6,631 nt of DNA, from assembly GCA_002454015.1 (NCBI GenBank), contig DKIB01000061.1, positions 9,206 to 15,836 on the forward strand, written 5' to 3'. The notes under the pieces are model-generated. The model did not search any database and was not told where the DNA came from. It saw only the letters and a program-made list of their open reading frames with translations. The first letter of the stretch is position 1; the number at the start of each line of letters is the position of its first letter. The stretch comes from Proteobacteria bacterium UBA6729 (GTDB lineage Bacteria; Pseudomonadota; Gammaproteobacteria; Porifericomitales; Porifericomitaceae). This document shows positions 1 through 6,359 of this stretch, one piece after another. The position numbers and the translations under genes were made by a program.

Positions 1-140
1 TCCCTCAGCAGGCAAGCCAGGGCAACAGCCAGTGGTTGTAGCCGTGTCGGACTTGCAAGCCATGCAGCCATGATGGAGCCCGCTACAAGCCGCGTATACC
101 GGGAATGGCGATTGCAGAGCAGGCCGGGAATGGCCTGCAT
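1..140 (-). CDS. Possible 5' end of an unidentified gene downstream of ubiA, cut by the window edge
   Basis: An open frame reads leftward from an ATG at 140-138 to the window edge, at least 46 codons without a stop, beginning 37 bases after the ubiA stop on the same strand. A second in-frame ATG at 71-69 would give a product starting MAAWLASPTR, followed by a hydrophobic run (PLAVALACLL) that could be a signal peptide or first membrane segment. Neither start has a convincing Shine-Dalgarno sequence, and the first lies at the edge of a 7-bp hairpin. I do not recognise the protein, and the part visible is too short to assign a family. It does not look like phoB, which follows ubiA in Pseudomonas. 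It could equally be non-coding sequence that is open by chance in GC-rich DNA. Confidence 0.25.
   Translation of the reverse strand, partial: MQAIPGLLCNRHSRYTRLVAGSIMAAWLASPTRLQPLAVALACLLR
119..138. repeat. Perfect 7-bp inverted repeat (hairpin) after ubiA
   Basis: GCAGGCC at 119-125 and GGCCTGC at 132-138 are exact reverse complements separated by the six bases GGGAAT. No T-run follows on either strand, so it is not a standard intrinsic terminator, although it lies about 40 bases past the ubiA stop. It partly coincides with a direct repeat: CCGGGAATGGC occurs at 99-109 and again at 124-134. Its function is unknown. Confidence 0.45.
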
Positions 141-177
141 GTGCCTGGTCAGGGTCGGGGCGCCGGGGCGCGTTGTA

Positions 178-1026
178 TTAACCGGCCAGTACGCCCAGAA
201 AGACCCACAGGCCGAACCAGCCGTTGTTGGTGAAGGCGCGTATGCAGGATCGCGGTGCGCGATCACGAAGCAGATACTGTTGCCAGATGGCGGACCCGGC
301 TGCACCGACCAGGCCCAGGGGGAACAGCGGCCCCAGTGTGGTGCCGACCGCGGCGAGCAGGGCCAGACAGATGATGTGCAGAATGGCTACGGCGAGGCGA
401 TCCCGGTGGCCCAACAGCAGGGCCGTGGAACCGATCCCCAGACGTCGATCATCGGTACGGTCAGCCATGGCATACTCGGTGTCATAGGCCACGGTCCAGC
501 ATACTCCGGCGGCAAACAACAACCACGCAGTCAGGGGCAGCTGCTCGCGAACAGCGGCGAATACCATCAACACCGGCCAGCTGAAGGCAATGCCCAGAAA
601 CAGCTGGGGTACCCGGGTAATTCTTTTCATCAGGGGATAGATGACCACAAGCAACAGGGCTGCCGGGGTCAGTAACAGGGCCGCACGATTCAGACAGAGT
701 ATGGCCAGAGTGGCGGCCAGCACCAACAGGATGCCGATGACGGCGAGCGCCTCTGCAACCGGGATGGCACCGCTGGCCAGTGGACGGTCCCGGGTACGCG
801 CTACATGGCGGTCCAGGCCGCGGTCAAAATAATCATTGATCGCACAACCTGCAGAACGCATCAGGAAGGCCCCGGTCAGGAACACCGCCAGCAGCCCGGG
901 GTCCGGTGCCCCGTTACCCGCTACCCACAGTGCCCACAACATCGGCCAGGCCAGCAGCACCGTACCAATCGGTCGGTGCAACCGAATCAGCCGGGCATAA
1001 TGACCGAGGCGGGTCCGCTCAGGCAT
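178..1026 (-). CDS. ubiA: 4-hydroxybenzoate polyprenyltransferase UbiA
   Basis: This 282-residue integral membrane enzyme joins a polyprenyl diphosphate tail to 4-hydroxybenzoate, the first membrane-bound step of ubiquinone synthesis. Both Mg-diphosphate-binding aspartate motifs are intact: NDYFDRGLD at residues 64-72, followed by RPLASG, and YDTEYAMADRTDD at 181-193. Several hydrophobic helices lie around and between them, and the C-terminus (RAFTNNGWFGLWVFLG) resembles that of E. coli UbiA, which is 290 residues long. The ATG at 1026-1024 is chosen because AGGAG (1034-1038 on the complement) sits seven bases upstream and the protein then begins where the family does. The frame is open upstream to 1401, but that part is only a shadow of recG. 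The start overlaps the recG stop by 8 bases, implying translational coupling. No ubiC (chorismate lyase) gene is present beside it. Confidence 0.98.
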   Translation of the reverse strand: MPERTRLGHYARLIRLHRPIGTVLLAWPMLWALWVAGNGAPDPGLLAVFLTGAFLMRSAGCAINDYFDRGLDRHVARTRDRPLASGAIPVAEALAVIGILLVLAATLAILCLNRAALLLTPAALLLVVIYPLMKRITRVPQLFLGIAFSWPVLMVFAAVREQLPLTAWLLFAAGVCWTVAYDTEYAMADRTDDRRLGIGSTALLLGHRDRLAVAILHIICLALLAAVGTTLGPLFPLGLVGAAGSAIWQQYLLRDRAPRSCIRAFTNNGWFGLWVFLGVLAG

Positions 1027-3112
1027 GCGAAAACTCCTGTTCCTCCCCCAGCCAGCGCTCCAGCAATGGCGGGATACGTTCGGGGAAATGCTCCAGCAGC
1101 TGCCGGGCGGGTTGATCCAGCAGCGGCAGCAGGGCCTGGTCCCTGCCCGGATCGGCAATGCGAAACTGTGGCATGCCCTTTTGCATCTCACCCAGAATCT
1201 CGCCGGGCCCCCGCAGACGCAGGTCCTCTTCGGCAATGCGAAACCCATCCTGATGCCTGCGCATGACCTCCATGCGTGCACGGGCGACTGCACTGAGCGG
1301 TGTGCTGTACAGCAGTACACAGTCTCCGCCAACGCTGCCCCGCCCGATGCGACCCCGCAGCTGATGCAGCTGCGCCAGGCCCAGATGTTCGCTGTTCTCA
1401 ATCACCATGAGGCTGGCATTGGGCACGTCTATGCCAACCTCTATAACCGTAGTCGTCACCAGCAGCTGTAGCTTGTGTTGGCTGAAGGCCCGCATTACGG
1501 ACTCCTTCTCTGCCGACTTGAGGCGACCATGAATGACCCCGATCTGCAACTCTGGCAGCTGCTCGCACAGATAGGCACAGGTGCTGCTTACGGATTGTTT
1601 GTGCAGCTTGTCAGAGTCCTCTATCAGACCACACACCCAATACACCTGTCGGCCCTGCAAGCAGGCCTCACGAATGCGCTGCGTCAGTGCACCACGCCGT
1701 GTCTCATCAATAGCGATGGTCTGCACAGGCTGGCGACCCGGCGGCAGTGCATCGATCACAGACCCGCCCAACCCGGCGTACAGGGCCATGTACAGCGTGC
1801 GTGGAATGGGTGTGGCCGTCATGATCAGCTGGTGCGGTTGTCCCGCCGTACCTTTGTGCACCAGCTCCAGTCGTTGACTCACCCCGAAGCGATGCTGTTC
1901 ATCAATGATCGCCAGCCCCAGTCGACTGAATGAGATGTCATCCTGAATAAGGGCATGGGTTCCTACTGCCAGCAGCGGTGTGCCAGCACGCATCTGCTCA
2001 TGATTCTGGAGGCGCCCGGTATGTGATGTGCTGCCGATTTGCAGGATGAGCGGCACATCCATACGACTGAACCACTGCTGCAGACGTGCATGGTGCTGCA
2101 TAGCCAGTAACTCCGTGGGCACCATCAGTGCAGCCTGATGTCCGCTGTCTATGGCTCGCAGTGCCACCACGGCAGCCACTACCGTCTTGCCGGAACCCAC
2201 ATCACCCTGTAGCAGGCGCGTCATCGGGGTCTGGCTGCACAGGTCCGCAGAGATCTCATCGCAGCAACGCTGCTGTGCCGCCGTCAGTTGGAATGGCAGT
2301 TGCTCAAGGAAGGCCTGGATCAGCCCGCTGTCTTCCTGCAAAACGGGAGCGCGGTGCTGTTGTGCGCGTTGACGCAAACGCAGCAGCGCCACGCGGTGTG
2401 CCAGCAGCTCCTCCAGCACGAGGCGACGCACCGCGGGACTGTGGCCGGTGCATAGTGCCCCGGGGTCAGTATCCGGCGACGGGGCATGCACCTGCAACAG
2501 GGCAGTCTGCAGATCCGGCAGCTCCAATCCGTCTATCAACCCGGCCAGATGATCCGTCAGCGGGTCTGCCCGCATGCGGTGCAGTACCACACTGATCAGG
2601 CGACGCAACACCGCCTGACGCAGCTCCTGTGTGCCGGGATAGACCGGCGTCAGGTGCTCGGCCAGCGGCGGTTCCTGCCCCGGGTTGAACAGCTCACATT
2701 GCGGATGGATCATCTCCGGGGGAGTGACCCCCGGACGCACCGTCCCGAAACAGCGTATCCCCCGGCCCGGCGTGAAGCGGCGCTGCCAGTTATAGTTAAA
2801 ATGAAAAAAGCGCAGCAATAACGTGCCGGTGGTGTCCTCTATCTGCACCATCAGACTGCGGCGGCGGCGCACTACCGCTGTTGCCGAGTGCACATAGCCC
2901 TGTACCAGGACTGCAGATTCCGGCACGACCTCGGCCAGCGCCACCACCCGGGTCTGATCCAGATAGCGCAGTGGTAGCAGGAACAGCAGGTCGCACAGAC
3001 GATGCACGCCCAGCCGTGCCAGCTTCTCGCGGGTGCGCCTGCCAACCCCGGGGAGTTCCTCTACCGGGGCATCCAGTTGTGACGTCGGCTCCGAATTAGC
3101 GGTTCCCGTCAT
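1019..3112 (-). CDS. recG: ATP-dependent DNA helicase RecG
   Basis: RecG is a superfamily 2 double-stranded DNA translocase that remodels stalled replication forks, Holliday junctions and R-loops in the cytoplasm. The 697 residues compare with 693 in E. coli. In order: the wedge/OB domain covers roughly residues 15-165 (ELPGVG near 19, RFFHFNYNW near 101-109). The helicase domains follow, with Walker A GDVGSGKT at 303-310, Walker B DEQH at 404-407, TATPIPRT at 432-439 and motif VI QLRGRIGRG at 584-592. The TRG translocation region begins at DLRLRGPGE near 630, and the C-terminus ends FSHA (YSNA in E. coli). The ATG at 3112 overlaps the end of ridA by 17 bases and has no clear Shine-Dalgarno sequence, so translation is probably coupled to ridA. 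No catalytic motif is missing. The TRG segment reads GEMQKG and ADPGRD where GTRQxG and ADLxRD are common. Confidence 0.99.
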   Translation of the reverse strand: MTGTANSEPTSQLDAPVEELPGVGRRTREKLARLGVHRLCDLLFLLPLRYLDQTRVVALAEVVPESAVLVQGYVHSATAVVRRRRSLMVQIEDTTGTLLLRFFHFNYNWQRRFTPGRGIRCFGTVRPGVTPPEMIHPQCELFNPGQEPPLAEHLTPVYPGTQELRQAVLRRLISVVLHRMRADPLTDHLAGLIDGLELPDLQTALLQVHAPSPDTDPGALCTGHSPAVRRLVLEELLAHRVALLRLRQRAQQHRAPVLQEDSGLIQAFLEQLPFQLTAAQQRCCDEISADLCSQTPMTRLLQGDVGSGKTVVAAVVALRAIDSGHQAALMVPTELLAMQHHARLQQWFSRMDVPLILQIGSTSHTGRLQNHEQMRAGTPLLAVGTHALIQDDISFSRLGLAIIDEQHRFGVSQRLELVHKGTAGQPHQLIMTATPIPRTLYMALYAGLGGSVIDALPPGRQPVQTIAIDETRRGALTQRIREACLQGRQVYWVCGLIEDSDKLHKQSVSSTCAYLCEQLPELQIGVIHGRLKSAEKESVMRAFSQHKLQLLVTTTVIEVGIDVPNASLMVIENSEHLGLAQLHQLRGRIGRGSVGGDCVLLYSTPLSAVARARMEVMRRHQDGFRIAEEDLRLRGPGEILGEMQKGMPQFRIADPGRDQALLPLLDQPARQLLEHFPERIPPLLERWLGEEQEFSHA
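1034..1038 (-). promoter_or_regulatory. Ribosome binding site of ubiA
   Basis: AGGAG on the minus strand lies seven bases before the ubiA ATG and inside the last codons of recG. It fixes the ubiA start and rules out the long upstream extension of the frame. Confidence 0.8.
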
Positions 3113-3491
3113 GCAAGTTCATAACGGCATCGATCTCAATGGGGGCACCCTTCGGCAGCCCCGCCACCTGCACGGTGGCGCGCGCCGGATAAGGCGGCGC
3201 AAAGTGCTCTGACATGAGCGCATTCACAACCGCAAAATCATTCATGTCGGTGAGATAGATGTTCAGTTTTACCACATCGCTCAGTGTGCCACCTGCAGCC
3301 CGGGCCACGGCACTGAGGTTATCCAGCACCTGCCGGGCCTGTGCTCGAATGTCACCACTCACCAACTCCTGAGTTTGCGGTGAGAGCGGAATCTGCCCGG
3401 ACAGATAAACCGTCTGACCGACCTTTACTGCCTGCGCGTAAGGACCAATGGCCTGCGGTGCCGCGGGGGTGGAGATGACAGTCTGGTCCAT
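3096..3491 (-). CDS. ridA: 2-iminobutanoate/2-iminopropanoate deaminase RidA
   Basis: RidA (YjgF/YER057c/UK114 family) is a small cytosolic trimer. It hydrolyses reactive enamine/imine intermediates released by PLP enzymes such as threonine dehydratase, protecting other PLP enzymes from damage. The 131-residue length is typical. Family signatures are AIGPYAQAV (residues 14-22), SGQIPL (31-36), QARQVLDNL (51-59) and PARATVQVAGLPKGAPIEID (102-121). The substrate-binding arginine is R104 and the paired glutamate E119, matching R105 and E120 of E. coli RidA, so it belongs to the active RidA subgroup. The ATG at 3491-3489 comes five bases after the spoT stop and has only a weak ribosome binding site, suggesting reinitiation by ribosomes finishing spoT. 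Its end overlaps recG by 17 bases. The spoT-ridA pairing is common in gammaproteobacteria other than the enterics. Confidence 0.96.
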   Translation of the reverse strand: MDQTVISTPAAPQAIGPYAQAVKVGQTVYLSGQIPLSPQTQELVSGDIRAQARQVLDNLSAVARAAGGTLSDVVKLNIYLTDMNDFAVVNALMSEHFAPPYPARATVQVAGLPKGAPIEIDAVMNLHDGNR

Positions 3492-3496
3492 GACCG

Positions 3497-5707
3497 TCAG
3501 ATGCGGCGGATGGTGGTCACTTCGGGAATGCCACGCAGACCGCGGATGATCTGCGCCAGATGCAGGCGATTCTGCACCTCCACCTCAAAGCGCAACACGC
3601 TGTGTCGGTCCCAGCCATCATTGACCACTACATCGGTGATGTTGGAGTTGCATCCAGAGATCGCTGCAGCCACGATGGCCAGCACACCCTGCCGATTCAG
3701 CACATTCAGGTGCAGGCCCACATTGAACTCTTCCTGTATGTGCGGGTCCCAGGCCGCACGAAACCACTGCTCAGAATGCTGTCCGAGCGCCGGGACATTC
3801 GTGCAGGTATCCCGATGGATGACGATGCCACGCCCGGAACTCAGGTGGCCGATGATGTGATCATCCGGCAAGGGGTGGCAGCACTTGCCATAGTTCAATA
3901 CCCACTGCTCCTCGCCCGTGATCACCAGCGCCTTGTCCAGGGCACGGGTAGTAGCAGCGCTGTTATCCTCAACGACCAGCTCCCGGGCCACCAGCGGTGC
4001 CGGAATACTGCCCATGCCGATCCGCTCCAGCAATAGCTCTACACTGTCCAGACAGTGTCGCTCCAGCACACTTTGCAGGCGCTCCGGGGGCAATCGATCA
4101 TAGTTACTATGCAGTGCCTGCAGTTCAAGCCGCAAGATCCTCAATCCCAGTTGGCGCGACTCACTGAGGCGCACATACGCCAGCGACTGACGTATCTTCA
4201 GACGGGCCTTGGCCGTGACCGCAAACCCCAACCACTCCGGCTGGGGCCGTGCCAATGGTGAGGCGATCACCTCCACCGTCTGGCCCGATTCCAAATGCGT
4301 ACTCAGCGGTGCTGGTTGGCCGTCAATACGAACCTCATAGCATCGGTCGCCGATATCGCTGTGTATGGCATAGGCCATGTCCAACCCCGTAGAGCTCTTC
4401 GGGAGCTTCAGTATGTCCCCTCTGGGCGTAAACACATAGACCTCGTCCGGAAATAAATCTATACGCATATGCTCCAGAAACTCCTCCGGGTCACCCGCAC
4501 CCTTTTGCAGCTCCAGTATGCCCCGCAACCAGTCACGTACCTTGCGATTGGCACCATGTTGATCCTTGCCCCCATCGGTCTTGTACAACCAATGCGATGC
4601 GATGCCGGCCTCGGCGATGAGGTCCATCTCCTCGCTGCGGATCTGCACCTCGATCAACTGCCTATCATGACAAAACAGCACCGTGTGCAACGACTGATAG
4701 CCGTTGGTTTTGGGGATGGCGATATAATCCTTGAACTTGCCGACTACCGGCTTGTACAAACCGTGTATGAGCCCGAGTGCCGCATAACAATCACGGGCAC
4801 TGGCGGTGATGACGCGCAGTGCATGCACATCACCGATCTCGTTGAAGCGCATCCGGCGCTCACACATCTTCTGATAGATTCCATACAGCTGTTTCTCCCG
4901 GCCCAGCACCCGCACATCCAGACCCTCCTGTCGAAAGCGCTGTTCCAGCGACCTGCCTACCCTGCCGACGATAAGGGCACGCCGGTCCCCCCGGTGGCGC
5001 AGACACTTGTCCAGCACCGCGTAGCGCCATGGATACAGGCCTCGCAGTGACAGATTCTCCAGTTCTACACGGATGGCATTCATGCCCAAGCGGTTGGCAA
5101 TGGGCGCATAGATATCCAGCGTCTCGCGGGCTATGCGCTGCTGTTTCGCACGGGGCAGGGCTCCCAGGGTACGCATGTTGTGCAGTCGATCCGCGAGCTT
5201 GATCAGGATCACCCGGATGTCCTTTGACATCGCCAAAAACATCTTGTGCAGGTTGCCCGCCTGGGTCTGCCGCAGATTGTCGGAACGAATCCGCGACAGC
5301 TTGGTAACCCCATCCACCAGCTCCGCCACCTCGCGCCCGAAACGCCTGCGAATCTCCCGCTTGTCGGTAGAGGTATCCTCAATAACATCGTGCAGGATCG
5401 CAGCAACGATGGTCGGGCAATCCATGTGCATGTCCCCCAACACATGCCCAACCTCCAGTGGATGATTGATAAACGGCTCCCCATTCTCACGCCGTTGGCC
5501 ACCGTGCCGTTCCTCACCGAACAGGTAGGCCTCCCGGAGTTTATCCCGCTGCCAGGGGGGCATGTAGGCAGCAACGGCATCCGCCAGTTGCGTATATCGC
5601 AGCGAGGCGTCCCGGTACTCGCCCCCGGGCTCAGTCTTCCGACTCTTCGTCCTGGTGCTCTGATTCTGCAAGGGTAGGTCTGGAAACCAGGCTGTCGATA
5701 TTGTCAC
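3497..5707 (-). CDS. spoT: Bifunctional (p)ppGpp synthetase/hydrolase SpoT
   Basis: This is a long RelA/SpoT homologue that makes and degrades the alarmone (p)ppGpp. The hydrolase HD domain is intact, with H82 (NHP) and the HDVIEDT motif at 106-112. The synthetase domain (about 260-375) keeps [13 protein letters not shown] (269-281), D293, [17 protein letters not shown] (326-342) and EVQIR with E353, so both activities look possible. A TGS domain (about 415-480), a helical part, a Cys/His-rich segment (C609, C610, H611, H631, C635) and a C-terminal ACT domain (about 660-736) follow. The start is uncertain. The GTG at 5707 gives 736 residues, has AAGGTGA three bases upstream, and overlaps rpoZ by 77 bases. 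Similarity to E. coli SpoT (702 residues) begins only near residue 35. Between codons 26 and 49 there is no ATG, GTG or TTG; CTG at 5602-5600 (codon 36) would give 701 residues. The stop lies five bases before ridA. Confidence 0.97.
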   Translation of the reverse strand: MTISTAWFPDLPLQNQSTRTKSRKTEPGGEYRDASLRYTQLADAVAAYMPPWQRDKLREAYLFGEERHGGQRRENGEPFINHPLEVGHVLGDMHMDCPTIVAAILHDVIEDTSTDKREIRRRFGREVAELVDGVTKLSRIRSDNLRQTQAGNLHKMFLAMSKDIRVILIKLADRLHNMRTLGALPRAKQQRIARETLDIYAPIANRLGMNAIRVELENLSLRGLYPWRYAVLDKCLRHRGDRRALIVGRVGRSLEQRFRQEGLDVRVLGREKQLYGIYQKMCERRMRFNEIGDVHALRVITASARDCYAALGLIHGLYKPVVGKFKDYIAIPKTNGYQSLHTVLFCHDRQLIEVQIRSEEMDLIAEAGIASHWLYKTDGGKDQHGANRKVRDWLRGILELQKGAGDPEEFLEHMRIDLFPDEVYVFTPRGDILKLPKSSTGLDMAYAIHSDIGDRCYEVRIDGQPAPLSTHLESGQTVEVIASPLARPQPEWLGFAVTAKARLKIRQSLAYVRLSESRQLGLRILRLELQALHSNYDRLPPERLQSVLERHCLDSVELLLERIGMGSIPAPLVARELVVEDNSAATTRALDKALVITGEEQWVLNYGKCCHPLPDDHIIGHLSSGRGIVIHRDTCTNVPALGQHSEQWFRAAWDPHIQEEFNVGLHLNVLNRQGVLAIVAAAISGCNSNITDVVVNDGWDRHSVLRFEVEVQNRLHLAQIIRGLRGIPEVTTIRRI

Positions 5708-5888
5708 GGGTCACCTTGCCAGCGGCGATCTCACGCAAGGCAGTCACGGTCGGCTTTTCCCGGGGATCTTCCTCCACCAGGGCGGGGACCCCAATACTCA
5801 GCTGTCGAGCCCGCTGGCTGGCCAGCAGCACCAGACTGTAGCGATTGCCCACCTGTTGCAGGCAGTCTTCAATGGTTAAACGCGCCAT
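5631..5888 (-). CDS. rpoZ: DNA-directed RNA polymerase omega subunit
   Basis: Omega is the small subunit that wraps around the C-terminal part of beta-prime, helps RNA polymerase assembly, and in proteobacteria contributes to a ppGpp binding site. The 85-residue product (91 in E. coli) begins [10 protein letters not shown] and contains [17 protein letters not shown] (residues 14-30) and [14 protein letters not shown] (47-60), the conserved core. The tail is strongly acidic ([11 protein letters not shown]). The ATG at 5888-5886 is supported by AGAGGA six bases upstream and by alignment with the family; the longer open frame to 6080 adds only unlike, non-coding sequence. It is the first gene of the leftward operon and is followed directly, perhaps with overlap, by spoT, so the ppGpp enzyme and a ppGpp-related polymerase subunit are expressed together. 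The gmk gene usual upstream of rpoZ is absent. Confidence 0.97.
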   Translation of the reverse strand: MARLTIEDCLQQVGNRYSLVLLASQRARQLSIGVPALVEEDPREKPTVTALREIAAGKVTRDNIDSLVSRPTLAESEHQDEESED

Positions 5889-5894
5889 CGTGTA

Positions 5895-5900
5895 TCCTCT
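5895..5900 (-). promoter_or_regulatory. Ribosome binding site of rpoZ
   Basis: AGAGGA on the minus strand lies six bases before the rpoZ ATG. It decides between that start and the longer open frame upstream. Confidence 0.75.
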
Positions 5901-5905
5901 GAATA

Positions 5906-5936
5906 TCGGCAGCCGAAGCGCCCCCGAATCTGCCGA
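5906..5936. repeat. Inverted repeat spanning the predicted rpoZ transcription start
   Basis: TCGGCAG at 5906-5912 and CTGCCGA at 5930-5936 are perfect 7-bp reverse complements separated by 17 bases. One arm sits directly downstream of the -10 box and the other ends five bases before the Shine-Dalgarno sequence. It could be an operator bound by a dimeric repressor, or, if transcription starts upstream of the predicted site, a leader hairpin. It could also be chance in GC-rich DNA. Confidence 0.35.
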
Positions 5937-5937
5937 C

Positions 5938-5946
5938 AGTATACCA
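5938..5946 (-). promoter_or_regulatory. Probable extended -10 promoter of the rpoZ-spoT-ridA-recG-ubiA operon
   Basis: On the minus strand TGGTATACT is an extended -10 element (TGn followed by TATACT, five of six matches to TATAAT). No good -35 hexamer is present at the usual spacing, which an extended -10 can tolerate. It predicts a start near 5930-5932 and a leader of about 45 bases. The discriminator just after the -10 is GC-rich (GTCGGC), a feature often seen at ppGpp-sensitive promoters; that link is inference. Confidence 0.5.
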
Positions 5947-6261
5947 CCAGACCCGGGGCGGAGTGGACGATGCCCCGAAGCCCCGCTGAGGGCGGGCTTT
6001 CCCCCCCGCCTGCGCTCCCCCTCGGTCAACGCCGCAACCCTGCAGGTCGCGAACCCCGGGCCGACCGCGCCACACCGCACCCATAACTGACTGTATCCCC
6101 CGATTCCACTGCCACGCCATTTTTGTGGGCATCAGGAGGGGCATGCACTGATTCCTGACCTGGCCCAGGGCTTTTCCTGCATACACGGGCTGGGGCTGCA
6201 CTGCAGCTTACTGATCCCTATACAGAAATGGCGTTCCTGTGCAGGCGTCAAACTCGGGACG

Positions 6262-6321
6262 GGGGACTTGAATCCCCAGGCCGCGCAGACCGTACCGATT
6301 CAAATCCGGCCCCGGGCACCA
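6262..6321 (+). other. tRNA-like segment, possibly the 3' remnant of a class II tRNA
   Basis: Read rightward, the order of parts matches the 3' two thirds of a class II tRNA. A stem-loop GGGGA-CTTGAA-TCCCC (6262-6277) resembles a serine UGA anticodon arm with one loop base lost. Sixteen bases of variable region follow, then TTCAAAT (6299-6305, a normal T-loop), CCGGC, CCCGGGC, A and CCA (6319-6321) at the exact spacing of a T-arm, acceptor strand and CCA tail. Against it: the T-stem is only three of five pairs (ACCGA against CCGGC), the expected 5' acceptor GCCCGGG and a D-arm are absent upstream, and A at position 73 does not suit bacterial serine tRNA. It is not a functional tRNA as read. 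It may be a decayed fragment or a coincidence. Confidence 0.2.
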
Positions 6322-6326
6322 CCCGG

Positions 6327-6335
6327 TGGTACACT
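6327..6335 (+). promoter_or_regulatory. Possible extended -10 element of the rightward gene
   Basis: TGGTACACT has the TGn extension and four of six matches to TATAAT, with no clear -35 element. It would start transcription near 6342, giving a leader of about 60 bases if translation begins at the TTG at 6405. The support is weak. Confidence 0.25.
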
Positions 6336-6359
6336 GCCCCGATGCGCCCGGAACCGCGA

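Larger units (their letters stand above)
5889..6341. other. Intergenic region between the rpoZ operon and the rightward gene
   Basis: About 450 bases without a convincing gene. Open frames here are short, lack family resemblance and look like GC-driven chance. The left part holds the rpoZ promoter, its inverted repeat and ribosome binding site. A bulged GC-rich hairpin (5978-6000, AAGCCC pairing with GGGCTT) is followed by only three T and then C residues, so it is a poor terminator. The middle (about 6001-6230) is C-rich with weak inverted repeats such as TCAGGA/TCCTGA at 6132-6137 and 6153-6158. The right part contains the tRNA-like segment and a possible promoter for the rightward gene. 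No gmk coding sequence is present. Confidence 0.6.

Noticed and set aside
70..675. A 201-codon open frame on the plus strand
   Set aside because: It lies antisense to ubiA, its product is of low-complexity composition with no family resemblance, and ubiA on the other strand has all its catalytic motifs.
1027..1401. N-terminal extension of the ubiA frame
   Set aside because: It overlaps the recG coding sequence in another frame, encodes cysteine- and tryptophan-rich nonsense, and the ATG at 1026 has a proper Shine-Dalgarno sequence.
4469..5050. A 193-codon open frame on the plus strand
   Set aside because: It is the antisense shadow of the SpoT synthetase and hydrolase domains, with no ribosome binding site or recognisable domain.
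5978..6000. GC-rich hairpin as an intrinsic terminator
   Set aside because: The stem is bulged, only TTT follows before a C-run, and no gene on the plus strand ends here.
5889..6080. Upstream extension of the rpoZ frame
   Set aside because: Omega proteins begin MARxT at the chosen ATG, which has AGAGGA upstream; the extension covers the promoter.
6312..6326. Hairpin CCGGG-CACCA-CCCGG as a terminator or operator
   Set aside because: It is a short GC stem with no T-tract, easily expected by chance, and overlaps the end of the tRNA-like segment.
6253..6342. Complete 90-base class II tRNA on the minus strand
   Set aside because: The acceptor strands and a variable arm can pair, but the D-region folds into a different hairpin (ACCAC/GTGGT), the T-stem has an A-C mismatch, the anticodon would be UUG in a class II frame, and there is no CCA.
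6228..6359. Longer N-terminus for the exported protein from ATG 6228 or ATG 6342
   Set aside because: The frame is open, but the residues before 6360 resemble no signal peptide or domain and overlap the tRNA-like segment and putative promoter; ATG 6342 remains an alternative.
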